Of a stretch of 64,000 bases of DNA, positions 41,640 to 54,290 are shown piece by piece. The notes below the pieces were generated by a model. That model searched no databases and was not told where the DNA came from. It worked only from the letters and a program-made list of their open reading frames with translations. How positions within the stretch are numbered: the first letter of the stretch is position 1; each line of letters starts with the position of its first letter. A program made the position numbers and the translations under genes. The stretch covers positions 58,962 to 122,961 of the forward strand of contig JAIQDT010007630.1 of the NCBI GenBank assembly GCA_021521415.1, given 5' to 3'. The stretch is from Bidens hawaiensis (taxonomy: Eukaryota > Streptophyta > Magnoliopsida > Asterales > Asteraceae).

Positions 41640-44048
41640 TGTGGCATTCGTCAATTTCGGGTCTTGTTTGTATTCGTATTTGTATTCGTTTAACATGTAA
41701 ACCGACCTGTTTTGTAAACTAAAACTTTGGAAATAATCAAAATGATGGATTTTATGTTACAATATTGTTTTACACTTGTTGGGTCTTGAAAACATCCTTT
41801 TCAGTCTTCAAAACGCATTATAATCACTTAAAACGAACTCCGGGGGTCAAAAATGTCAGTTTTCACAAGTTTGGGAAATCTGGTAACCACTCCATCGCGC
41901 CACGCGATAGGGGATGTCCTTCTTGGTCGCGTAGCGCAATCAGCTACAGACCAGCTGCACGTTTTTGGCTTGTTTTTATATAAACATGTGACCAAACCAT
42001 TCCATTTTCATGCAAAACCCTTTATGCTTGACCCTTTCAACTTACCCTATATATAAACCACCATTTCTATCCATTATTCCATGCTACAACTCCAAATTCT
42101 CTCTAAAACATCAAAGATTCAAGGTTGTTTATTAGTTGTTCTTGAAGGTTTGACTTCTAAAAGTCAAACTGAGTTTAACAAATATAGTCTTTATAATACT
42201 TTTTTATGGTGGCACAACATATATATAATATAATACCCCTTTTTACCTTTGGTAGTTGTTTCTCCGGTTTCGATCGTTCAGGTTTCGGACCTCGTAAGGC
42301 AAGGCTTCATGGAGAACTTCGTGTTCTTGATATATATACATATAGTTATATAACTTGTTTATACATACTAACCCAGCTTAACTTCTTCACATTTTAGTTT
42401 ATTTAAAAGTTCCATGGTTATGAATTTGAGGGTCTATGCTTCGGTTTAACCGTAAATAGCTCTAAACTGTAAACCGAACATTGCTTACTAGTTATTGTTA
42501 AATATTTGTTTAAACATGTTTAATGTTAAATTTCAGTTTATAAAACTATTTTTATGAGTTCCGTGGTTATGGGTTAGTAGACTCTAAACTCGGTCTTGAC
42601 CTGAAACTAGATCTGAACCGTAAACCGAACTTTTGTTTAAGGACTTTATTGTTAACTTTTTTGTTGTAAAACTTAAGTATTTTCATTTGTACATTATTAA
42701 ACAAGTTCTTGGATATTTGAGTATGTGGAAACCATCAATGAACTTATAGTGAGATCGAAACCGAACTAAACCGACTTTTACTCGCTTAAGACACACAAGT
42801 GTGTTTTTAGCTATAAAAGACTTGTATATTTCTTAAAAACAGTTTACAAACTGATTTTAATTATTTTCTTAAGTACTTGTAAGTGTTGGATCCAACTTGA
42901 TCTCTTAACAATGTTTGGACCGACAAAACCGAACACTCGCTTAACATACATTGTTAGTTCTAAATCAATAGATCTACATACTTGGTTAAGTCAAAATAAG
43001 TTTTTATGAGTTATCTCATAACATTTAATATTTTGGAAAGTTGACTTTGGGTTTGACCATTTGTCAAGACCCGAACTAACAACCTGAACACTCGTTAAAA
43101 CCCGTTTTAGAATCTTTATTCCAATTGGACTTGCATTCTTGCATTTTTACCCACCTTATTACTTAACATATGTTAAGTAAATATTAAGGTTAAATACTTT
43201 AATCCGGTTTCGAGAAAACTTACATTTTAAAAGAGTTATTATTATAAATTGTAAATAGTTACATTTTAAACCTTAAAACTTTAATTGTTTACATTTCTCA
43301 ACAATTATTTTATTTAAAGACTTTTAAGATAACCTTTCTAAATCCGAGACTTCTTTCATTTTAGGCTTTGTTCGTTAAACCCGTCGTTCCGGCAAATCTC
43401 CAAATTATCATCTTTCAAGTTTATTACTTGATCGTGAGTACTTTCGTACCCCGTCGTTTTCTATCTTTTGTTTGGTGGTGACATTTCATCTTATCTAAAC
43501 TAAATGTTTTATACTTGGGTCTTAAACCACAAACGTTATTGTATACTTTACTTAAATACTTTCTCGATTTGGTGTTCTATGATTACATGCCTATGTGTTT
43601 ATCTCTTTCGGTTGGTTGATCTATAAATCCTAGACTACTTGCATCCCCTTGTAGCAAGGTGTCGTTAACGTAATGCATTAACGATAACTATTAAATCCTA
43701 GACTATTGGGCATCACCATATAGTTAGGTGTCGCTAACGTAAATTTATTAGCGATTTTATCCAAATTATTTCTTTTATTTATTGTCTTGTATACGAGTTT
43801 TGTGGCTTTTCTTATTACATATCTATTTGTGTTGACGTCACAAATACATTTAGGATATTAGCAAAAATGAACAATATATGATTCGCTATGTTTTGTTGTA
43901 TTTGACTTATGAATATTGTTTATGTGACATTTTCGATGTTGTGAAATGAAAGAATTTTATTAAATATTGTCGCTTTAAATAGTGTCATGTGCTTATGGGC
44001 AATCGTTACACCTAGACATGTTCCACTGCCTTTGGTCGGGGTGTGACA
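41640..44048 (+). repeat. 5' LTR of Gypsy IV, 2.4 kb
   Basis: It starts TGTGGCATTCGTC and ends GGTCGGGGTGTGACA, followed by a primer site. A TATA box (CTATATATAAA, 42048-42058) precedes C/A-rich sequence. The end contains the CATGTTCCACTGCC element seen in complement at 63390-63410. A length of 2409 bp is typical of plant chromovirus LTRs. Inside I see no gene; the short repeated phrase AAATCCTAGACTA at about 43626 and 43694 is a minor internal duplication. Confidence 0.85.
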
Positions 44049-44051
44049 GAT

Positions 44052-44063
44052 TGGTATCAGAGC
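44052..44063 (+). promoter_or_regulatory. Primer-binding site of Gypsy IV
   Basis: TGGTATCAGAGC, complementary to initiator tRNA-Met, lies three bases after the LTR end. Confidence 0.92.
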
Positions 44064-45115
44064 CATGACAATAAGATAGGTGGTTAGACATAACGACCTA
44101 GTATTGTTATGCTTAGGGTCCCATATGTGTGCTTATATGTGTTTACTCTATAATTGATTGTTCATATCGCATGTTATTTATAAACTTATTTATAATTCAC
44201 CAATATCCTAAATGTTCACAGACACACACTTTCATAGTATTTCTAAGGTATTCTTACCTTAAAACGCAAAAAGTAGATTTTCATTGTGTTTTATGAATTA
44301 CATTATTAACTTGGATCCCGTTTTTTCAAATCCCTTAAAGGTTGCGTGTATATCGGGTTTGTAGCCATCATAGTAAATGAGACATTATAAAACGACCATT
44401 TGACAAAAATATTCCAAGAATCGAAGGTGATTTACTTACCTGGGATGGTTGGATTAGAGTGCTCGTTTACTAGGCCACAAATCATGTTATACATGTCAAT
44501 ACTTTAAGTAGTCGAATGCGAGCGTTCTGGTCGCCATCCTAATTTTCGGTGTTAAAACAATAGAACTAAGGTGGTTCGTAGACTAGTGTTTTGACATGAC
44601 GTTGTATCCCGATTTATTGTGTTATTATCGTTATTTGAGTCGAAAACATGAAACATTGTGGTGGTTCGTACACATGTTTAGACTCCAACGTGGTGTTTTA
44701 TAAAACTTTTTAGTGTCGTAATATCAAATCATGGTGGTTCATGTACGATTTTCCGACTGTATAAATCTCAAAATCTTAAATTTTCAAGCTTTAACCTATC
44801 AAAAACTATTTATGATTGTTTTCGGTTTTGTTGTTTGTATATAAAGATTTACATTTTTATCTAACACTAACATCTCCTCCTTACTAACTCTATGATTCAC
44901 AATCAATAATCTAAATTTCAACTTATTATTTTTTTATACACCTTCATATTCATTTCTTTTTACCCAAAACTTATTCCATTTCTTTATAATCTTTTAGCAT
45001 GCCTCCACTAAGACCGTGCAAGAACACCAACCGACGTATGGCCTCATTTATCGTCAAGCCCCAACAATCTCCCACTAGATTGGAACAAACTCATATGCAC
45101 CAAAACACCAGCAGC
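44064..45115 (+). pseudogene. Gypsy IV leader and truncated gag start
   Basis: A leader of about 930 bp without genes leads to ATG 44999 (MPPLRPCKNTNRRMAS), a typical Tekay-like gag N-terminus. Similarity stops after about 30-40 residues, where sequence of the minus-strand Copia E begins (about 45115). The rest of the element is lost or outside the window. In an intact copy this Gag would build the particle. Confidence 0.6.
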
Positions 45116-45254
45116 TTACTTATAGTTTTCAAAAATACACATCAAATTTCAAAAAGTAAAATTACATTACTTAAAGAAAAATTACATATTCAAAATGTTG
45201 TCAGATGGACATTACACATCAAATTCAAAAGGAAAAATAAAAGCCCTTCATCTT

Positions 45255-47130
45255 CTTGAGCTTCCAGCCTCCGATCTTCTATCAAACTTGACAGTTGCAG
45301 CCTTTTGCTGGAATAAGGATATCTCCCTATGATGTGGATGTTGAGACGGTATATTCCATCTGATTATGTCTTCAAGATCTTTCACATGGAGATACACCAA
45401 TTCTATTCATTTGAAATTGCATGAATTATCTTCCCCTCATAGTTCTCAGCAAGAACCTTTCATTTCTATCATCATACATAATCTTTGCAATATGTTCATT
45501 TCTTTGGTCTTCTAAGAAAACTGCATTAATTTTTATTTCAGTGTTGTTACCCTCTTTGATATTAGAATAGGGCTTGCTTGATGAACCTACAAAAATTGGT
45601 ATTAAATATTATGACAGAGTTCCATCTAATTCTTTTCTTTTGTTCAGAAGGGAAATCACAACTTTGCTTATTCCCTTTAGTATCTCAATAGTTCATACTG
45701 CTATGCACTAGTAGACCTATGCCATTTTTGATAATCAGACAAGTGCAGTCTAGCCATTTCAGGCAGTTGTTACGGAGTAAAGTCTTTGAAGTCTTCATTT
45801 AGAGATATTGATCTTAATTCTCCATTTTTCATCAGAATTTTCAGATCCTCTGTTCCAGAGTCATAAAATAGTCCATTTGAAAATAGTTAATCTTTTAATG
45901 AAAGACTTTTGGTTTCAACTATTGCTTCTTTTGTAGGTTCAGGCACTTTGAAACACGTTAGTTTTGGTTTCCTTGAGCCATACTCTGTCCTTTTTCTTTT
46001 CTTTGCAATATTGAGTTTAGTGAGTGAAGTATTTGACTTGTCAAGAGATGCTTTAACTTCATGTTCAACATTCATTGACGGATGAGTCTTCCTTTTGGAT
46101 ACTCTCTTGTTTTTCTCATTACCGTGTTGAGCAACTCCTTTTTCTTCTTTCATGAGTTTCCCTTTTATTACCTTGAAATTACTCATGATTTCTTTCTTTG
46201 TTTTGATTTTCACAGTGTCAAAGGGAACTCCATTTTCCACAAGATATTTTGGTTTCCCCCCATGTCTGCACATAAAATTTTCATTCTTTATCTTATCTTT
46301 TTCAACTACTAAATTTGTATTCTTGACTGTCTTTTTATCATTTAAGACCTCTGTAATTTTATCAATCACAATGTCTAGTTTTTCTTTTGCATCCTTTTCT
46401 GGTTCTTCCTTTCGAATCAACTTGAGAAGAGATACAAGTACTCCCTTTGAAATTTCTTTGTCATTTAAACATTTATCAATTACATTTTGTTGGATTTCTA
46501 ATTGACTTTCATTGTAAGATCTATCTCTTGATCTCTTCTCATCTTTAAACTGTTCCAATATTTTTCTTTGTTCTTCAATTTCCTTTTCAGACATCATTTG
46601 ATTTAGGAACTCCCTTTCTTGAATTTATGTCATTCTTACTTCAAAGACCATTTTGGCTTTTAATTCAGATTCATCAATGTACACAACATCTTTATTCCTT
46701 TATGGAGAATTAATGAACTGCAATTTCTCAGTTTCTAATGCAATCCCTTTGCCTTTGAGCTTCTTTCTATCATTTACTTGATTTTCTTCTTTTTCTGGGA
46801 AGTCATTAGTTTTCACATGATCTGAACTTTCATCATCATAAATTGATAGAAGAGTTAATGAATTACCCACCTGGTTTGGTGCATTTGAGGTCTTCTCAAC
46901 CTGAGACATCAAGGCTTGAATTTTCTTCAAATCTTTCTTTATGTCTTCTTCAAAGTCCGATAAATGAGTTTTGTAGGAATCAGAACAAGTCGGAATGGAA
47001 TTGATTTTGACGTGTGTAATATCAATCAAGACACACACAGAGTAGTGATTAGTCAGATTACCATCAAAGTGTTAGTAAAGGTAGAAGACGATTCGATTCA
47101 AACCTTCTTCTTGAACAATACAGATGCCTA
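45255..47130 (-). pseudogene. ORF3 remnant of Copia E
   Basis: Two open segments (47038-46700 and 46597-45887) encode a charged, Lys/Glu-rich protein with coiled coil (LSDFEEDIKKDLKKIQALMS; KEIEEQRKILEQFKDEK). Less open continuations run to about 45255, including LKILMKNGELRSISLNEDF. Its position downstream of pol and spacer, its coiled coil and its charged composition fit the middle and C-terminal part of ORF3. The N-terminal CMSGR/MYPRFLQ domain is not found. Upstream, TGGTAAGGAAGG (about 47270) and GTGTAG (about 47128) could be intron borders. Assignment rests mainly on position. Confidence 0.55.
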
Positions 47131-47279
47131 CACGCAGCACAAAGATGTTAGTAAATCTTGAAATAATAAGACGTTAGCACTTTTTGATTTGATGAAAGCA
47201 ACAATATAAGGTACACGTATGCAATTGGTTTAGAGAAAAGTTACTGAAAAAGTTCTTTTGATTCCTTCCTTACCATTGT

Positions 47280-48690
47280 ACACAGGGTATTTTAGGTGAG
47301 AGGTTAATAACATTTGTCGTTTAGTAAATGAATTCCCTCAACTACTCAAATACACACCTTAGATGAATATTTTAGACAAACAAATAGTCAACAATTTTCA
47401 GAGATATGCATTTAAGTATACTTCGAAAACAAAGTTTACTCAAAAATACTTCAAAAAATACAAAGTATGCGTGAGAAGACTTGATCTATTGGTTTAGTAA
47501 GCAAGTGTGCTCAAAACATAAAGTGTACTCGTAAAGTAAATTTTGCTCGAAAGCTTCTAAAATATGCAAGCATACTTGGAGAACACTTGAACTATTATTT
47601 TAATATACAAATGTGCTCTAAACATGAAGTTTGATCAATAAACAAACTTTACTCGAAAACACTTGCAATTTCAGAGAAAGTATTCAGACATATTCAACAC
47701 ATAAGTAAATCAATATTTTAACAAGTATTATTGGCACATTTACCATGTTTACTCGATAGAGTTAACATTAAGTAAATAGTCAAGTTTACTCGAAAAAGTA
47801 TTAATTTATTCAAATTCAATCCTAAGTCACGAATTATGCTTGAAATAAGTAATTTCAACAAACAACCAAGTTTACACGAAACACTTATTCAACATATTTA
47901 GACGCATTTATATCACACATTCATCAAATATGCACGAATGAGATGATATTCTAATAAAACAACCAAGTTTACTTGAAAATACATTAACATTAAAGTTTAC
48001 TCGAAAATTCATGGTCAGATATATTCATAAAAAAGAAGTATCAAGTATGCTTGAGTGAGTTAAACTTCAAATAAAAACACCTGAGTTTACTCGAAAAATT
48101 AAACATCAACGTTTACTCGAAATTACATATGCAGACATATTCAAGGTGAAAATGCAACACTTTTTTACTTAAACCTTACATCAAACAGTTTTCTCATTAA
48201 AGTTCAAAGTTTAAGAACAAATGGTGCATAATGAGATCAAATATCAGTTTAATCCCTTCAAATATTTTTCTCTTTTATGAAAAGATCTCAACATGGGATC
48301 ATGTTGATCAAGTCACCTTTCAATACTTCATTCTCAACATTATTATGACATAATAAATAGGTTAATAGCAGGTTTTAACTTAGCTTGACTTTCGTTACTT
48401 TGGTGATATGCTTAAGGTTCAATTAGTTGCATAATACATTAACGGAAAACACTTATTGCACTATGATGTTCCATATATTTTCCCAAGGCTTATTTGGCTT
48501 TCTCCAGATCACCCCAATTTGACTTCAACCCCCCTGATATTTGGTCAAAATATTTTATGACATAACACTTTAACTTATTAATAATTATTTCCTTTCAAAA
48601 CTTTTCAAACATTTGAAGTTGAACGTTGGACTTACTTGCCAGGCGATACGGACTTACAGGCCTTTCATTCAAGGTGCTTTGTCTTTGAGT
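47280..48690 (-). other. pol-ORF3 spacer of Copia E with CGAGTAAAC words
   Basis: Non-coding. Between 47400 and 48130 the plus strand shows about 15 copies of TTTACTCGAAA, TTGCTCGAAA or close variants, which is CGAGYAAR on the element strand. The 48465-48540 part is the conserved spacer block (complement of GGGGTGATCTGGAGAAAGCC). The sequence matches 27900-29400 in inverted orientation. No gene is seen. Confidence 0.7.
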
Positions 48691-50935
48691 GTTGGACTGG
48701 ATTTTTAACAATGAACATAGCAGAAGTATTATCAATATAAATAGGAGTCTTCAAGTAATTCAAATCCAGAAGTTGATTCTAAATCCAGAGGAGTTCAGCA
48801 CAGCAAGCAAATGCAGCAATATATTCAGCTTTATCATTGGAGATTGAAACAATTGTTTTCTTCTTGCATTGCCATGATACTAGTCTGTCTCCCAAAATTA
48901 ACAACCACCTCATGTAGACTTTCTACTCATGTTGCAGCTATCATAATCACTGTCTGTGTAAGTAATTAGATCAAAAGCATGGTTCTTAGGATACAAAATG
49001 CCCAAATCGGGTTTTATTTTCAAATATCTAAAGATTCTTTTGGCAGCCGTCATGTGAGAAACTTTTGGATTTGATTGGAATCTTGCACACACACATACAA
49101 CAAACATAATTTCTGGTCTTGAAGCGGTTAGATACAACAATGATCCAATCTTAACTCTGTATTCATGTTCATCTACAGACTCCCCCTTTTCATCAGCTAC
49201 CATCTTCTCATGAGTGTCCATTGGAGTTGAAGCAGTCTTCATGTCTTTGAGTTTGAACTTGTTCAAGATGTATTGTACATACTTGGATTAACAAATGAAT
49301 ATTCTATCCATTTTCTGTTGAACTTGTAATCCAACAAAGAAATTCATCTATGCCATAGAGCTCATACAATACTTAGACTTTATAACCTCTTCAAACTCCA
49401 AATACCTTTGTTCATTTGTAGATCGGAAGATGATATCATCAACATATACTTGAACTAGAAGCAGATCTCTTCCTCTTTTATTTTAGAAGAGGGTCTTGTC
49501 AATGGCTCCCTTTGAAAACCATTTACAAGAAGATGATTAGACAACTCATCATACCAAGCTCTTGGAGCTTGATGCAAACCATATAGCGCTTTGTTAAGTT
49601 TATACACTCTATTTGGAAACTCAGGATCCTCAAAACCTGGAGGTTGAGTGACATACACCTCCTCTTCTATTTTGCCATTTAAGAAAGCAGATTTGACATC
49701 CAGCTGAACTAGTCTGATATTTTTAGAAGCAGCATAGGCTAAGAAAATTCTAATTTCTTCTAGCCTTGCTATGGAGAAAACACCTCTTCAAAATCAATCC
49801 CTTCTTCTTGTAAGCATCCTAGTGCAACTAGTCTTGCTTTTTTTATCATAACAATCCCTCTTTCATACTTCTTATTCCTGTAAACTTATTAGGTGCCTAT
49901 TTCAAACTTTCCTCTTGACTTATCAACAAATTCACAAACTTTCAAATTCTTGAACATAGTCAACTCCTCTCCATAGCTTCCAACCAACTATTATCCTTTG
50001 GGATAGAAAACATGAGTACAATGCACTTCTAGTTACTCTTTCATGGAGATCACCAATTATGTTTTCAGCAGGATGATTTCTTTCAACAGATGAAGTTTGG
50101 ATGATTTGATTTGAAATAATTTTTGAGTCAAGATTTGTATCATTGAGATTAGGTTCTTCAATGACTAAATCTGATCCATTTTTCATTTTAGCTTCTTCTT
50201 CAACATTATGTTGTGATGTTGAAGTAATATCACTTCCAATGTTCAAGTCTTGAAACAAGGTTTCAAATCTCGATTATCTTTCAGATTGTTCTTGATCATG
50301 CTGGTTACTTGTTTTTTCATTATTCAAGACATGATTTTCTTAATCTAGTTGATGATCAACATGTTCATTTTGTTCTTCTTTAGATACATTTGAAGCATTC
50401 TTATTAAAAGAAAATTCATTGTCTTTATCAGAAACCTTGGACCATAATTTTTCCAAATCAAAATTCTCCTCTGAAGTAGCTTCAGGGACACTTGTTCTAT
50501 ATAAAGTATCATCAAAGTCCTCAGGGTAAAGTTTGAAGGATTTGATTAACTTTTCCATATCAAATAACCATGATGCTCCATCAATAGTTTTGAATTAATT
50601 TTCATTAAAAATAATATCTGAAGATTCTATCACACTCAGATGATCTTTCACACAGACTCTGTAAGCTTTTGAGTGTTTGGAATATCCAACAAAGAAACAT
50701 TCCAGAGATTTTGGTTGAAACTTTTTCAAATAATCTTTGGTATCCAACAATGAACAATTGCAACCAAAGGACTTGAGGAACTTGATGTTGGGTTTTCTCT
50801 TGAACAAAATCTCTTAGGGAGTTTTGTCTTGACATTTTTTAAGAAGGATCATGTTGTGAACATAGCAAGCAATGTTTATTGTTTCTGCCCAAAATGTAAC
50901 AAGCAATTAAACATCTGCTAACATGGTTCTTGCAA
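48691..50935 (-). pseudogene. pol of Copia E: integrase end, RT, partial RNase H
   Basis: From 50935 down: ARTMLADV and TFWAE at the end of integrase, then FLKSFGCNCSLLDTKDYLKK and FFVGYSKHSKAYR (about 50770-50670). A linker with two open stretches follows. Reverse transcriptase has [20 protein letters not shown] (about 49650), YLTASRPEIMF (about 49130) and RNase H YTDSDYDSC (about 48950). AEYIAA and DNTSAMF follow, and the frame ends at NPVQHSKTKH near 48680, losing the last part of RNase H. Protease and the integrase catalytic core are deleted. Multiple frameshifts are present. Confidence 0.85.
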
Positions 50936-52960
50936 TTAAAACTTGGAAACTTGTCACTTGAATCACTAAAATCATCCTCATTTAACAAATCATACTCTTG
51001 ATCATCCAATGATACTTGAACAACGACAGACTTTTCAACAGTTCTTTCTTTTGTATCAACTGCCTTCATCACAAACACACCCTTGTCATCAGCCTCAACC
51101 ATTTTGTAGTTTACAACAAACTCCTTTCTATCTTCAAACACATCTACGAATTGATCAAGATAAAAACTTCTCATTTCCTTATCCACTTTTAATGAGTAAT
51201 TATCATTAAAAGGTGGGGGGGGGGGAAACTTTGTACTTATCCTCCTCTTTGATCTTTTTCAACTTTCCACAAATGTTACCAGTGGACACCAAATTCTTTA
51301 GAAAATCATCCTTAACTCGAAGTTGATTATTCTTCAACTTCTCATCAAGATTCATTTTCTTTAATCCTTCAATTTCAGTGTTATATCTAGACAAAATGTT
51401 GTAACTATCCACATAGTCTTGGTCCAAACTCTTGAATTGGTTTTCATATGTTAACTCACTTATCTCATACACATTTATTATGCTTTATTTCTTAAAGCAT
51501 TCACTTTGCAATTTACCAACTTCCTTTCTTAAATCATCATTTATCTCAAGTAATTCAAAGTTTGTGGGATTTTAATGTACCTGAGATGAAGAGGATTCGG
51601 CTTCATTTCCAATATTTTCCATAAATGCCACATTAGCCTTCTCTATGTCTTCAGCATGATTACTCCAGTCAAACACACCATTTAGTTGAAGGCGAGCTGA
51701 AGCAACATTTCCTTGGTTTCTTGGCTGATTGGCATTGTTCCTGTTGTGATCGGTACGAGCTTGTGGAGGGTTTTGTTGGTTTCTTTGAAATGGTTTTTTT
51801 TGTGGGATTATCTGCTGATAATTTTGTTGTTGAACTGTCTTTGTTGTCTTGATTCTGATATTGGTACTGGAACTGGTTGCTTTGTTGGTTATTGGAAATT
51901 GTCTTGGCTGATTGCATTCTCTGGCAAAATGAGTTGGTGATTGACAATTATAGAAAATTGCTTTGAACTTGTCAAAGCCAATTCTTTCATTAGGACCATA
52001 AGCCAAAGATCTACCAGTTCTGTTGTATAGTCTTTTACTTTTCACAGCTAACATTGCAGCTTGCCAATTGAGGTCCATATCCTCTAAGTCATCAACATCA
52101 ATCTGTTCAATGTCTTCTTACACTACACTTGTGTTAATCAAATTCTTGGCCACAAATGCATTGTAAGTATCAGTGAACATTTATAAGAGAGCTTAATAAT
52201 TATTTCCATGATTAATATATCCAACAACATAGGGAGCATGTTCACTAACCATTGATGATGTATCACTATCACCCATCAATTGAACATTGAACCTTGACTG
52301 CCCACTTTGATTGCTAGGATTACCAGCAATAAAAACTCTTGGGGTTTCTGCATTAAACTCGAAAGGTTCTTCAATTATAGGGACTTGTTGTTAGTTCTTT
52401 GTTGACAGATTCCCCATTGGTACAATTAGAGCATTTGAAACTTGGAAGCTTGGGTTATCTTCATGATCATATGATTCTCAATCATTTCATGTTCATCAAC
52501 TTGCAAAAAGCAGATGACATCATCAAGCTTGAATGTTGGGAAATTTGCCTTTTCCTTGATGAGCGTGCTTGCAGTGTACCACTCCCTAGACAAATATGAC
52601 AAAAACTTCTTGTTTAGATCAAAATATGTTATTCCAAGGTCAATAGTTCAGATTTAATTAACAATAGCAACAAACCTTTGCAAAACAAATTTCAATATCA
52701 CTCATTCTTTGAACTTGAACCTATCAAGTTGTTGCTTCAATCTGTCTTTCATTATATCTTTCAGCTCAATATTTCCTTTAAACATATCAACAATGGCATC
52801 AAACATGGCATTTGCAGTAGTGTGATGAGCCACACTTGTCAAGATCTCCCATGACAGACCAACTTTCAGCATAGACAATGCTTTATCATCTGTCTTTCCA
52901 AGGTTTGATTGTTGTTTGTGCCATCAGGAACATATGGGCAAATTATGATTAAATTCCACA
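50936..52960 (-). pseudogene. gag of Copia E
   Basis: Read from about 52960 down, gag similarity starts with a copy of the N-terminal domain (LKQQLDRFKFKE, about 52730; EWYTASTLIKEKANF, about 52590), in several frames. It continues with MDLNWQAAMLAVKSKRLYNR (52078), a knuckle AIFYNCQSPTHFAREC (about 51960-51915), a Gln/Asn-rich stretch and a coiled coil (about 51470-51240). The end is QFVDVFEDRKEF. At about 50935 it switches abruptly into integrase, showing a deletion of the second knuckle, protease and integrase core. A run of 11 G (51215-51225) in a Pro-codon stretch adds a slip. Confidence 0.8.
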
Positions 52961-53215
52961 TATCAGATCTGTTAATGAAATCCTCAAATCTGATGAACCT
53001 GAATGAATAATACCAAGATCTAGAGACAAAATGAAAGTAATCAATGTAAATCAGAGAAAAGAGAATGTTTAAACCTCAATCAACATTAGATATGAGAAAA
53101 TGAAAAACAGAGCAGCTAGCCTCACAAATCAATGGAACACTGTTCAGCTGATATCATTCTTCATCTTCACAATCAATAATATTCAGCAACAAGTATTCAC
53201 AAGTGTAGAGACGAA
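52961..53215 (-). other. 5' leader of Copia E
   Basis: Short untranslated sequence between primer site and gag, similar to the leaders of Copia H (CAGCTGAYRTCATTC phrases near 53140 and 59030). It lacks the CGAGYAAG words found in U3. Confidence 0.6.
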
Positions 53216-53227
53216 GCTATGATACCA
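53216..53227 (-). promoter_or_regulatory. Primer-binding site of Copia E, one mismatch
   Basis: GCTATGATACCA differs from GCTCTGATACCA at one base and lies two bases from the LTR end. Confidence 0.8.
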
Positions 53228-53229
53228 CC

Positions 53230-54290
53230 TATTAGGACTGATCTTTCAAGCACAACAATCAGTCTCATAACCAACAATAGCGTATTGACAAGACAGTTAT
53301 GAGTTCTGCTTTTGTGAAGATCCAATGAACATTAAAGGAAGAATCAATAATATTCAAATTGTTGCTTAACGAACAGAAAAGTATCAAACACACAAAGTAA
53401 CTCCAAAGATTTTCATTAATATTATGAAGGATACAATGAAAATCGATTAGAATTTCTAGGTGTAATTTATGTATTTTATGCAGCTTTCCGTACAAAGATA
53501 TTCTTTTATAATAAAGTGCCAGCGGTCAAATCATAATATTCGCTCAATGTCCTTTCTCATATATGTGGCATAAAGTTCCTTAAATAAGCACACCTAACAC
53601 CTTCTAGAAACCCTGATGATTGATACATTACGTATTCAAAATTATTACAAGTGTAAATTGGTCTTCGAGTAAGTTTATAAGATTTTATCCTTGTCGACCA
53701 GACCTTGTAACCTTAAGAGTTGTTGGAACAGTTCTCCAAGTAAGCTTTACTTAGAATATTTTCCTATGAAAATATTCTTCAAGCAGACTTCAATCTTCAT
53801 GATCATATCAAACTTTGCTCTATATAATCCTACGAGCAAACTTGTTCTTCATTAGTCACTTCAACCTTTTTTCTTTAACTTATTTCAACAATCTAAGTGT
53901 GATGGTGACACTGTAGCTTGCTATAGCTTAACCCTTGCTCGTTGGAAGTCCTTAGAATAATTTCTTCCTTCAAATATGCTTGGACCATTATTTATTATAA
54001 TACCTTGCTCGATCAACCAATATACTTGGTTTTAGCTTGGTTAAGTTAATGGTTTGCTCTGAAACAAACCTTACTCGACTTGAAGAACAACCTTGCTTGA
54101 TGAAGTGTAGTTTGCTCGAACTAACACTTAGAAGAAATTAAGAAGATAACTTTGCTTGAAGGCAAAATAACTTGCTTGAATAAGTCTGGACTTGCTCAAA
54201 GTGTCTGGTGTGCTTGAATTTCATACTCAGCCATTTCTTGAGGAGGTTGAGAAGATTCCAATCTTCCTTTGTTAAATCTTGATCCCAACA
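53230..54290 (-). repeat. 5' LTR of Copia E
   Basis: The LTR is 1061 bp. On the minus strand it starts TGTTGGGATCAAG (54290), and the terminal CA is mutated to TA at 53230. CTTGCTCGA/TTGCTTGA words occur about ten times between 53640 and 54230, in U3. It is homologous to LTR D and the LTR of Copia H. Confidence 0.85.

Larger units (their letters stand above)
45116..54290 (-). mobile_element. Copia E: decayed SIRE-like element
   Basis: Read on the minus strand: 5' LTR (54290-53230), primer site, leader, gag with a large internal deletion joined to integrase (about 50935), reverse transcriptase and part of RNase H, spacer with CGAGTAAA words, and a truncated ORF3. The 3' LTR is missing at about 45116, where Gypsy IV begins. 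Stops and frameshifts are frequent, so this is one of the older insertions. Confidence 0.82.

Noticed and set aside
42206..42397. Short frame in the Gypsy IV LTR
   Set aside because: Low-complexity Tyr/Ile/Thr translation of A/T-rich LTR DNA with no domain.
51215..51225. Run of 11 G as a G-quadruplex or regulatory site
   Set aside because: It lies in a Pro-codon stretch of decayed gag; homopolymer slippage or sequencing error explains it.
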